Shown: in pieces, positions 45,000-54,000 of the stretch
Numbering within the stretch: position 1 is the first letter of the stretch
Layout of the letters: each line of letters starts with the position of its first letter
NCBI GenBank assembly: GCA_002717655.1
Contig: PBAY01000054.1
Coordinates: 26,082 to 90,081, forward strand
Direction: 5' to 3'
DNA from: Phycisphaerae bacterium
Lineage (GTDB): Bacteria; Planctomycetota; Phycisphaerae; Phycisphaerales; SM1A02
Length of the DNA: 64,000 bases
Made by a program: the position numbers and the translations under genes
Notes under the pieces: generated by a model
What the model saw: only the letters and a program-made list of their open reading frames with translations
What the model was told of the DNA's origin: nothing
The model's database searches: none

Positions 45000-45694
45000 T
45001 AGCCTTCACCTCCATCACCGCGAACGATGCAGGCCATCCGGTCCACGACTTCCTCGATCGACAGATTCGTACTGTCAATCAGAATGGAACCTTCAGGTCG
45101 TACCAGAGGAGCCGCCTTGCGACTTCGATCGATCCGATCACGTTCCCGAATATTCTGAAGCACGGCTTCCTCGTCAATGGCTTCACCACTGGCGGATAGC
45201 TGGATGGAACGCCGTTGTGCCCTCACCTTCTCATCCGCATCAAGAAAGAAACGAAAGTCGGCATCCGGAAAGACGACAGAACCCTGATCTCGCCCTTCTG
45301 TAACCAATCGGGGATAGGCCTTGGCGACCTGGCGCTGAACACTCGTCAAGACTGTTCTGAGTTCCGGTTGTCTGGCCACCTGGCTCACACTGTCACTGAC
45401 ATCGAGATCACGAATTCGATCAGAGACATCTCGATCACCGATGAGAATCACAGGAGGATCCTGATCCCAGTCAAAGTGAAGTTTGGCATCCGACGCAAGG
45501 CTGACCAGTGCATCGCCGTCAGAAAGATCGCAATCAGCTTCCAGAGCCAGTAACGCAATTGCTCGATACAGGGCCCCAGTATCCAGACACTTCAAGCCAA
45601 GTCTTGCAGCCAGTGCATTGGCAACCGTGCTTTTTCCAGTCCCTGCTGGACCATCAATCGTGATGATGCACGAGTTCTGGAAACCAGACATCAT
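44999..45694 (-). CDS. cmk: Cytidylate kinase
   Basis: Phosphorylates CMP and dCMP. 231 residues. The P-loop is IDGPAGTGKSTVANALA at about 14-30. CLDTGALYRAIALLA binds the monophosphate; VTEGRDQGSVVFPDADFRFFLDA is the conserved block (usually GRDIGT; here GRDQGS), followed by RAQRR. An ATGA overlap links it to the upstream TIM-barrel gene, and its stop shares a base with plsC. Confident. Confidence 0.94.
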   Translation of the reverse strand: MMSGFQNSCIITIDGPAGTGKSTVANALAARLGLKCLDTGALYRAIALLALEADCDLSDGDALVSLASDAKLHFDWDQDPPVILIGDRDVSDRIRDLDVSDSVSQVARQPELRTVLTSVQRQVAKAYPRLVTEGRDQGSVVFPDADFRFFLDADEKVRAQRRSIQLSASGEAIDEEAVLQNIRERDRIDRSRKAAPLVRPEGSILIDSTNLSIEEVVDRMACIVRGDGGEG

Positions 45695-46482
45695 TCAGCC
45701 TCGATTGCTGTCTGAAGTTCCTCTCTGGCCTTGTCCAGATCCTTCAGCGGATTGCTGCCGATGTATTCCATCGCAACAGTGCTGGCATAACCAACCTTCT
45801 TGAGTATCTCGATACCGGCGGTGAGATCAGCCCCGGTATGTCCGGATTTGCCTCGATAGGCTGATATTTCAAAGAGCATCGCTCCGGCATAGGGAGCCAG
45901 TCTACGCAGTCGTTCGATTTCTTCTTCTGGAGAATTCTCACCACTGAAAGTCGGCAGAATTCCAATGCGGAATCCACCGACACGCTTGACAAGATCCGTT
46001 ATGCCATCGGGTTCGCTGGTGAAGCCCGGAGTCGGCCGGATCAGCAGGTTCAACTCCAGCCGCTCGACCGTGCCCATGATCGCCCGCAGGGTTTCGGTCG
46101 CATGATCAATAGCCGCCTCATCCTTGTGATCGCCGCAACGTACCGCAATGGAATTACAGCCAAGCCGATTGGCGGCAATGGAAAGCCGTTCAATTCTGGT
46201 CGCCGCCTCCTGCCTGACCGAAACATCAGGGTCAGCCAGTTGCAGTACTTCCTCATCATGAAGCACCAGACATGGGCAGGCCGCCTTGTCCGCCTGATCT
46301 CGCAGGCGGTCCAGTTCTGGAAGGGACCAGCCTGAGAGCATGGAGGCGTCGATGTAGAGCCCCCGCAGCCCAAGGTGATCCATGGCGAACCTGGGAACAT
46401 CCAGAAGGGAGTCAGGGCCCTTGTCAGGCTGCTCAAACAACCCGACAAGTGAACGTGTTGAGAGTGTCAGTAACAACGTCAT
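45691..46482 (-). CDS. Xylose isomerase-like TIM-barrel (AP endonuclease 2 fold) protein
   Basis: 263 residues. Sugar phosphate isomerase/epimerase family: LGLRGLYIDASMLSGWSL, CNSIAVRCGDHKDEAAIDHA, LNLLIRPTPGFTSEPDG, GGFRIGILPTFSG and the C-terminal VAMEYIGSNPLKDLDKAREEL. The barrel strand order fits the family, but the substrate is unknown. First gene of the five-gene operon leading to cmk, plsC, antiporter and comM. Divergent from gcvH, with 134 bases between the starts. Confidence 0.75.
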   Translation of the reverse strand: MTLLLTLSTRSLVGLFEQPDKGPDSLLDVPRFAMDHLGLRGLYIDASMLSGWSLPELDRLRDQADKAACPCLVLHDEEVLQLADPDVSVRQEAATRIERLSIAANRLGCNSIAVRCGDHKDEAAIDHATETLRAIMGTVERLELNLLIRPTPGFTSEPDGITDLVKRVGGFRIGILPTFSGENSPEEEIERLRRLAPYAGAMLFEISAYRGKSGHTGADLTAGIEILKKVGYASTVAMEYIGSNPLKDLDKAREELQTAIEAE

Positions 46483-46503
46483 AGCGGCTCGTCACGGAGT
46501 CTA

Positions 46504-46524
46504 GCGGATCACACCCGGATCCGC
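46504..46524. repeat. Inverted repeat between divergent genes
   Basis: GCGGATC (46504-46510) and GATCCGC (46518-46524) form a perfect 7-bp arm pair around a 7-base loop. It lies in the shared upstream region of the TIM-barrel gene and gcvH and could be an operator. It does not look like a glycine riboswitch. Confidence 0.35.
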
Positions 46525-46616
46525 CTGATTCTGGCCCTCTTGAGGCCTCCGCTGCCCAGCAGCAGGTCGACCCCTGCTACCATGTCACCCCAAAGTCAAT
46601 GCAGGAAGATCTACCC

Positions 46617-47000
46617 ATGACCAGCCCCACGGAATGCCTGTACTCAGAGAGCCACGAGTGGTACCAGATCGATGGCGATATCGTGACCATCGGAATTACC
46701 CAGTATGCCGCGAACCAGCTGACCGACATCACCTATGTCGAGATGCAGCCATCTGGTTCCGCAATTGATGCCGGAAGTTCCATCGGCGAGGTCGAATCGG
46801 TCAAGACGACCAGTGATGTCTTCTGCCCCTTCCCGGGTGAAGTCACGGAGGTCAACGAAGCTGCTGCTGGCGACCCTGCATTGCTCAATCGCGACCCACA
46901 TGGCGAAGGATGGCTTGTCCGACTCAAGTCCAGCGATACATCGGCAGCCAGCGAACTGATGAATCAGGCTGCCTACGATGAGAACTATCCTGTGACCTGA
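46617..47000 (+). CDS. gcvH: Glycine cleavage system H protein
   Basis: Lipoyl carrier of the glycine cleavage complex, 127 residues. The lipoylated Lys is Lys63 in GEVESVKTTSDVFCP. SESHEWYQIDGDIVTIGIT and GEGWLVRLK flank the hammerhead fold. The ATG at 46617 has AGGAAG eight bases upstream; the ATG at 46599 overlaps that site and is rejected. gcvT and gcvP are not in the window, so the complex genes are scattered. Confidence 0.93.
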   Translation: MTSPTECLYSESHEWYQIDGDIVTIGITQYAANQLTDITYVEMQPSGSAIDAGSSIGEVESVKTTSDVFCPFPGEVTEVNEAAAGDPALLNRDPHGEGWLVRLKSSDTSAASELMNQAAYDENYPVT

Positions 47001-47046
47001 GGTCGTCCAAGGCCCTCCCTGAGCGGCTACATGGAGACCCCTGCCC

Positions 47047-49143
47047 GTGGACTCCGCTTTCAAGATCATCAGCCCGTTCCAACCCACCGGCGATCAGCCC
47101 AAGGCCATTGATGCGCTTGCCTCATCCATCGAGGCTGGGAACCCGCACCAGACGCTGCTCGGAGCGACCGGGACCGGTAAGACCTTCACGATGGCCAATG
47201 TCATCGAGCGAACCAATCGACCAGCGTTGATCATCAGTCACAACAAGACGCTCGCTGCGCAACTCTTCGAAGAGATGCGAGAACTTTTTCCCGACAATGC
47301 CGTCAGCTACTTCGTGAGCTACTACGACTACTACCAGCCAGAAGCCTATATCCCCCAACGCGACATCTACATTGAAAAGGATGCCGCTCGAAATGACGAT
47401 CTCGACCGTCTTCGACTTGCCGCGACCAGCAATCTTCTATCACGCAAGGACACGATCATCGTCTCATCCGTCAGCTGCCTTTTCGGGCTTGGCTCACCTG
47501 AGACCTATCGAGATCGTGTGGTTTCACTTCATGTTGGTCAGGAAATTGATCGGCGGGAACTCCTGCTGGCATTGACCGACATGCAATATGGCCGAAACGA
47601 GATCGAATTCAAACGAGGTCAATTCAGAGTACGCGGTGATGTCGTGGAGATATTTCCAGCCTATGAACAGTTTGCCGTCCGCCTCGAATTCTTTGGGGAT
47701 GAAATCGAGCGGCTGGAATTGATTCATCCTGTTTCCGGAGCGACGCTGGCTACTGAAAATCAAGTCTTCATCTTTCCTGCCGTGCACTATGTACTGCCTC
47801 AGGATCAACTGGACCAGGCACTTGATGCCATACGAACGGAATGCCGGCATCGAGTCGCGCAATTGAAGAAGGAAGGCAAGCTGCTCGAGTCTCAGCGTAT
47901 TCAGGCGCGAACACGCTATGACGTGGAAATGCTGGCCGAAGTTGGATACTGCCCCGGTGTTGAAAACTATGCCAGACATCTCGAAGGACGCCCCGCTGGA
48001 TCACGCCCCTTCACGCTGATGGACTACTTTCACCATATCCCGGATTGCGATCCAAGCGACTGGCTGGTTTTCATCGATGAATCGCATGCCACGATTCCCC
48101 AGATACGTGCCATGTTCAATGGTGATCGTGCTCGCAAACAGGTTCTGGTGGACCATGGATTCAGACTGCCCAGTTGCCTGGACAACAGACCGTTGACCTT
48201 TGATGAATTCGAACAGATGGTTCCTCGAGGCATCTATGTATCTGCAACACCAGGACCATACGAACTCGAACAATCACAAGGACAGGTGTTCGAACAGATC
48301 ATCCGCCCAACAGGACTGCTCGATCCGCTGATCGAGGTCAAACCTGCGGTGGATCAGGTGCCTGATCTGATTGAACAGTGCAGACAGAAAGCCTCGAAAG
48401 GTGAACGGGTGCTGGTGACCGTGCTGACCAAGCGAATGGCAGAGGATCTCACCTCGTACCTTGATGATCACAAAGTACGAGTCCGATACCTCCACAGTGA
48501 CATCGATACGCTCGACAGGCTGGCAATTCTTCGGGACCTCCGCGAAGGCGAGTTCGATGTACTCGTTGGCGTGAACCTCCTTCGAGAAGGATTGGACCTT
48601 CCTGAAGTATCCATGGTCTGCATTCTGGATGCGGACAAGGAAGGCTTTCTGCGAAGTGAGACCAGCCTGATTCAGACCATTGGACGTGCGGCTCGCAATG
48701 TCAATGCAAAGGTCATCATGTATGGAGACAAGATCACCAGACAGATGCAACGGGCCATTGATGAAACTCAGCGTCGTCGGGACGTCCAGATTGCCTACAA
48801 CGAGGCAAATGGATTGACGCCGGAGACCATCGAGAAGGCCATCAGAAGAGGCCTCGAACAGGAATTGAATGCTCGACATATCGCTCAGGCAGCGTTGCAG
48901 TCCGGCCAGAGCGAATCAGATCTTGATCAAGCTGAAAAGATCGCAGCACTGGAAGCGGACATGCTTTCCGCGGCGGATCGACTGGAGTTCGAGACAGCCG
49001 CCACAATACGTGACCAGATTGCAGCGATTCGAAGTGGCCAGACCAGCGAAGGGCCTCCAGCGAGCCAATCCGGATCCAAGGCGGGACGACCAAGATCACG
49101 AGCTGGCATCACGAATCGAGGACGAAAGCGTGGGAGATCCTGA
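47047..49143 (+). CDS. uvrB: Excinuclease ABC subunit B
   Basis: Damage-verification helicase of nucleotide excision repair, 698 residues from a GTG. Walker A is GATGTGKTFTMANV (Lys45). The beta-hairpin is YYDYYQPEAYIPQRD. Motif VI is QTIGRAARNVNAKVIMYG. The UvrC-binding UVR domain, IAALEADMLSAADRLEFETAA, is at about 637-672, followed by a basic, low-complexity tail. There is no LexA-like box before it that I can recognise. It lies 26 bases upstream of purD. Confidence 0.96.
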   Translation: MDSAFKIISPFQPTGDQPKAIDALASSIEAGNPHQTLLGATGTGKTFTMANVIERTNRPALIISHNKTLAAQLFEEMRELFPDNAVSYFVSYYDYYQPEAYIPQRDIYIEKDAARNDDLDRLRLAATSNLLSRKDTIIVSSVSCLFGLGSPETYRDRVVSLHVGQEIDRRELLLALTDMQYGRNEIEFKRGQFRVRGDVVEIFPAYEQFAVRLEFFGDEIERLELIHPVSGATLATENQVFIFPAVHYVLPQDQLDQALDAIRTECRHRVAQLKKEGKLLESQRIQARTRYDVEMLAEVGYCPGVENYARHLEGRPAGSRPFTLMDYFHHIPDCDPSDWLVFIDESHATIPQIRAMFNGDRARKQVLVDHGFRLPSCLDNRPLTFDEFEQMVPRGIYVSATPGPYELEQSQGQVFEQIIRPTGLLDPLIEVKPAVDQVPDLIEQCRQKASKGERVLVTVLTKRMAEDLTSYLDDHKVRVRYLHSDIDTLDRLAILRDLREGEFDVLVGVNLLREGLDLPEVSMVCILDADKEGFLRSETSLIQTIGRAARNVNAKVIMYGDKITRQMQRAIDETQRRRDVQIAYNEANGLTPETIEKAIRRGLEQELNARHIAQAALQSGQSESDLDQAEKIAALEADMLSAADRLEFETAATIRDQIAAIRSGQTSEGPPASQSGSKAGRPRSRAGITNRGRKRGRS

Positions 49144-49169
49144 TCCATTGTGGTACCGTCCCATTCATC

Positions 49170-50654
49170 ATGACACAGCAATCCTCCCCATGCCCTGACT
49201 CCTGCCGCATCCTCCTCATCGGAGGAGGTGGCCGCGAACATGCCCTTGCCTGGAAACTGAGCCAATCACCTCGATGTAGTGCGCTCTATGCCACCGGCAT
49301 CACCAATGGCGGCATCGCTCAATGCGCGGAACCTTGCCCACATGACTGGAATCCACTTGACACATTCCCGCTTGTGAATTGGTGTGAAAAAGAAGATATC
49401 GATCTCGTTGTTGTTGGTCCTGAAGCCCCCCTGTCTGAAGGGATCACTGATGTCCTGATCAAGGCAGGGATGGCCGTGTTCGGACCGACCAAAGCTGCTG
49501 CGATGATCGAAGCTGACAAGGCATTTGCCAAGACGCTCATGAAGAACGCAGCGGTACCCACTGCGGAAGGCAAGGTTCTGTCTTCACCAAATGCAGCCAG
49601 GCGATGGGTCCTTCGAGGAATTGATCGCGAACTTGAATCTGCAGGTTTGCTGGTTGAAGGTGAAGCACTGGTCGAATTTGTCCATTCTTCCGATGACCGT
49701 GGCATTGTCCCGATGCCTGCCCTGACACCAGCCGTATCCAAATTGCTGCAGACTCGTGATGAACCCTGTGTGGTCAAAGCCACTGGGCTGGCGGCAGGAA
49801 AGGGCGTCATTGTCTGCCAGACGACTGCCGAAGCGATCGATGCAATCGACACGATCATGTGTACGGATTCATTCGGGGATGCTGGCAAGGAAATTCTTAT
49901 CGAAGAGTTTCTTCAAGGCCAGGAAGTGAGCGTTCTGGCACTGGTTGACGGCCACACGGTCTGGGTGCTGGATCCCTGTCAGGATCACAAGCAGGTCGGA
50001 GAAGGAGATACCGGACCGAATACCGGTGGCATGGGCGCGTACTGCCCTACTCCGATCATGAACAAGGACATGCTTGAAGTCGTCGAACAGCAGGTTCTGC
50101 TGCCTGTAATCGATGGACTCAGACGTGATGAGATCGAGTATCGAGGAGTGCTCTATGCAGGCCTCATGCTCACTCCCGCAGGCCCGAAGGTGCTGGAATT
50201 CAACTGTCGATTTGGAGATCCAGAGTGCCAGCCTCTGATGAGCAGACTGCAGGGTGATCTCGTAGAAATCCTCTGGGCAACTGCAACCGGCAACCTGTCG
50301 AACGTTGAACTGAGTTTCTCAGATGATGTGGCCTGCTGTGTCGTCATGTGCTCGGCTGGCTACCCGGGGTCCTATGAAAAGGGCCTGCCGATCGAGGGGA
50401 TCAAGGATGCGGAGGCACTTGATCTTGGAGGCAAGGGTCGCATCAGGGTCTTTCACGCAGGCACGAAGCACAATGACTCAGGCCAGCTTGTGACCAATGG
50501 CGGGCGTGTTCTTGGGGTTACGGCAATGGCTTCCAGTCTTGCCGAAGCCCGTGAGCTCGCAAACGCGGCCTGTGACAAGATTCATTTCGATGGCGCGTTC
50601 TGGCGACATGACATCGGTTGCCGAGTCGAAGCAGCCAGCAGCACTCAAGCCTGA
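49170..50654 (+). CDS. purD: Phosphoribosylamine-glycine ligase
   Basis: Makes GAR from phosphoribosylamine, glycine and ATP. 494 residues; the family usually has about 420-430. The N-domain starts ILLIGGGGREHALAWKL. The ATP-grasp shows VVKATGLAAGKGVIV, LIEEFLQGQEVSVLAL, DHKQVGEGDTGPNTGGMGAY and VLYAGLMLT...VLEFNCRFGDPECQ. The extra length is mainly an insert of about 45 residues between AEGKVLSSPNAARRW and PCVVKATGL (residues about 150-195). The C-terminal domain is normal. Probably functional. Confidence 0.93.
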   Translation: MTQQSSPCPDSCRILLIGGGGREHALAWKLSQSPRCSALYATGITNGGIAQCAEPCPHDWNPLDTFPLVNWCEKEDIDLVVVGPEAPLSEGITDVLIKAGMAVFGPTKAAAMIEADKAFAKTLMKNAAVPTAEGKVLSSPNAARRWVLRGIDRELESAGLLVEGEALVEFVHSSDDRGIVPMPALTPAVSKLLQTRDEPCVVKATGLAAGKGVIVCQTTAEAIDAIDTIMCTDSFGDAGKEILIEEFLQGQEVSVLALVDGHTVWVLDPCQDHKQVGEGDTGPNTGGMGAYCPTPIMNKDMLEVVEQQVLLPVIDGLRRDEIEYRGVLYAGLMLTPAGPKVLEFNCRFGDPECQPLMSRLQGDLVEILWATATGNLSNVELSFSDDVACCVVMCSAGYPGSYEKGLPIEGIKDAEALDLGGKGRIRVFHAGTKHNDSGQLVTNGGRVLGVTAMASSLAEARELANAACDKIHFDGAFWRHDIGCRVEAASSTQA

Positions 50655-50662
50655 CCCTGCAT

Positions 50663-51064
50663 TCAACTCTGAGCTGCGGCACCGACACTGGCCAATGCCA
50701 GAACCAGCATCACCAAGGCATAGACCACGGCTGCCAGTGGAACCATGACCAGACCGGCTGAGATGAAGAGCCGGAAAACCATCACTGTTGCTACAGCACG
50801 CTGTCCCGGAAATCCTGTGGTTGGCCTTGCAATCATGCGACCCCAGGAAGCCAGAGTCATGCAGAAGATGACGACCGTTATCCAGCACAGTGGCCAGATC
50901 CATACCAGTTCTTCAAGCATGGGTGCTGAAACACCTCGGCCATGGAAGATGAACAGCCCGAGAAGAAGACAGATTTCAGCGACCAGCATCAAACCAAAGG
51001 ACAATAGGAACCTGTTTCCGGCCGAAGCCGGGGCAGGCTCCCCACCCGACTGGTCAGCAGCCAT
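50663..51064 (-). CDS. Hypothetical four-helix membrane protein
   Basis: 133 residues from the ATG at 51064, which lies 11 bases inside the end of the metalloprotease gene on the same strand. Hydrophobic segments near residues 19-42, 53-75, 90-112 and 112-130 suggest three or four helices with an N-terminus of about 18 polar residues (DQSGGEPAPASAGNR). No domain is recognised. Its coupling to a secreted protease may be meaningful, for example an anchor or export helper, but this is a guess. Confidence 0.6.
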   Translation of the reverse strand: MAADQSGGEPAPASAGNRFLLSFGLMLVAEICLLLGLFIFHGRGVSAPMLEELVWIWPLCWITVVIFCMTLASWGRMIARPTTGFPGQRAVATVMVFRLFISAGLVMVPLAAVVYALVMLVLALASVGAAAQS

Positions 51065-54000
51065 CGCCACCCCAGTTTGCAATCAGGATAAGTACATCAT
51101 TGACGTCAACGATTCCATCGCCATTGATGTCAGCTACACCACCTGCCTCACCGAACTGCTCAAGCAGAACCAGAAGATCATTCACGTCCACCTGTCCATC
51201 ATCATTGATATCCGGAGGACAACCTTCACAATTGGCCTGTTCACAGGCAATTCCGTAGCCTCGGAATTCACCCGCAAAGGCGGAGCAGGCAGCATCAGTA
51301 CCAAGAAGACAGATTTCACCAAAGCAGCATGCGCCAGTAAGACAGACAGTCGCATCACTGCAATTGGTCCCCTGACCACGGAACGTACCGCCAAGTGAGG
51401 CACAGTCAATCAAGGAGACAACCGCACATGAGCCTTCACTGATACAGCAACTGCCCACCGCGAAACCTGAACATGTATTTGAACTGCACCCAGTTCCAAC
51501 ACCTTGGAACTCGCCTCCATTGACCTGACAGGCAAGTACCGTTGTATCAAAGCACAGCGTCCCAAGGCAGCAGGCGCCTTCCAGAAGAAGCTCGCAATCA
51601 AATCCATCACAGGTGGTGCCTTCTCCGCGGAAGATACCTTCTGACTCATTGCATTCAGATTCGATCAACTCCAGACATGAACTGCCGATGCAACACGATC
51701 CAGTCAGGACCTCACACTCAATATCAGCACATTCAACCCCTGCCCCGATGAAGGTACCGCCAGTGGTTTCACAGAGGCTCTCTGGAACAAATGCACAGCT
51801 TCCAGAATTCGTGCAGCATGCGCCTTCGACCTCGATTGGCTCGCAGACCACCTCTTCACAATCAATGGCCTCTTCACCCTGGAATTCACCGCCCGCCAGA
51901 AGACAATCCTCCTCCGTAGCGATGGTGCAAAGCACACTCTGATCTGCAAGGGGAACACAACAGGCAGCGGCGATTGGGGCATCGTCATCGCATGACTGAG
52001 GAACACATGGCTCATCATCACCCAGATAGGTGCCACTGAGCAATGCACAGGAGGCTGCAGTCGACTGGGTGCAGATCTCAATCCCGTTCTGTTCGATGCA
52101 ACAGGCGCCAAACACAGCAGGTGGCTCAAACACGCAGATCTGAGGGGTGCAGACTGTACCTGATCCCTGGAAGACTCCATCCAGATCTTCGCACTCCGAA
52201 TCGGAAGTGACTTGCGTACAGAGATCACCGGCTACACAGCAGGCACCATCGGAAATCAGGATCTCCTCCAGAAGCAGATAGACGACAGAACCGGATTTCC
52301 AGGAACCGTCGCTGCCCAGCGTGTCATCCGACTGTTCATAGAACTGGATTTCAACAATTCCGTCTGAAGGGGTGTACCAGAACTCACCTGGTTCATCATT
52401 CAGAACATTCGCCCCACAGATCTTCTGGCCTGGGATCGCAGAGATGCCGTCATAAGGATTTGCTTCTACCAGCTGCGTGACGCCAAACCCATCTTCCAAC
52501 TTCACACCAAAGCTGGCATCAGGCTGGGTCCCACTGGTTGGATCAAACTCTGCACTGGTCCAGCCCAGAGCAAGCACCCTTGCCCCGGCAGGAACGGGAG
52601 GGAAGGTCGCATTGGTATTCAGCGGATCACCGTAAATACCAAAACTGTCCACTCCACCCGCCTCATAGACCGAAGCCTCAGGATGGATTCTGGGATCAAC
52701 AATGACAATTCGAACGGTTGCATTTGAATTCAGACCGTCAGGAGCGTCCACATTGGTGGAAACGATTTCATACGTGAATTGATCCGTTGCATTGACCAGA
52801 CAAGGAGCCGTGTAGAGAACATGCTCCTTTGGCTCTGCTGCATCAGGCGGAAACTCGACTATTTCAAGCGATCCACCAAGTCGACTGAACCCCGCAAGGG
52901 AATCAGGATCGATTGAGACATTGTCATTGTCACAGACGAAACCTCGATCGTTTCGGAGTACGTCGATGGCAACTGGCAATCCCGGTATGGCTGCAGCCTG
53001 ATCCTCAACTGCCAGCAATCCCTCTTGAGCCTGCTGCCAAGCGCAACCCAGCGTGCGAAGATGGTTGTACATGCGGCCCTTGGTAAAGGGATGGAACTTG
53101 AGATGAACATTTGCAAGCCCACCATCGCAGAGATGGCAGTAACTCATGATCGAAGGATCGTAGTTAAGAGGCTCGATGCAGTTGTAGGCACACGTGTCGA
53201 TATACGTGCCATTGCTGTTGTAGAAATATGAATGCGTATGCCCGGTACCGAGATTATGCCCAAGCTCATGCGTAAAGACGATGAGATCCCAGTTGTTTGA
53301 ATGTCCGCTATTCACAATCGGGTAGGGAAACAGATTGCTGCTTTCGAAGCCATTCTGTGCCACGCCGGCAGAAACTGCATAGCCAGTCGATGTGCAAACG
53401 GCTGAAAGATAGGCAATACCTCCGCCAAGATGGCGACCTGAGAGCATGTGCATCAGATCACGACTGACGGAAGGAGCAATGGTGCTTTGCCAATACTGCC
53501 GGAACTGATTCAGCTGGGTGGAGGTGTTGTTCTGATCCCAGGGCTCTTCGCCGGCATCCCATGCCTCCCAGAAGTCTCCCGTGTCACCAATCGTATTGGT
53601 GTCACTGGACCACAAGCGAATCCAAGGGACTCGAAGACGTAAGGAAAGATCTCGATCGTAGATCTGAGATGAAGCGCCAACCAACCGGTAGATGTAATTC
53701 ACAGCCTTGTCGACATCGCCTCTGAATTCCTCGAGAAATTCAACATCAGTATCGATCGCGACACGGACACGAAAACAGTCCAGTGGTGCATTACTGCAGG
53801 TCTCATCGCCCTGAGCGCAACTGGTGTTGTGACCCAGATAGATACCCGCTGCATTTTCACAATCCCAGAGCGTGATTCCATCCTGGCAGACCCCGAGATC
53901 ATCCCCATTACCTACAGGCCCGAAGCAACAGGCGCCAAAGTACATGTCCTGCGGCGGTGTTCCACCACGATCATCACCCGCATCGGATCTTGCCTCTCCG

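Noticed and set aside
46483..46616. Possible glycine riboswitch before gcvH
   Set aside because: The conserved glycine-aptamer core is not visible; only a simple 7-bp inverted repeat is present.
51225..52248. CRISPR-like or DNA-level repeat
   Set aside because: The periodicity is of protein modules; the DNA copies are too divergent and are within one frame.
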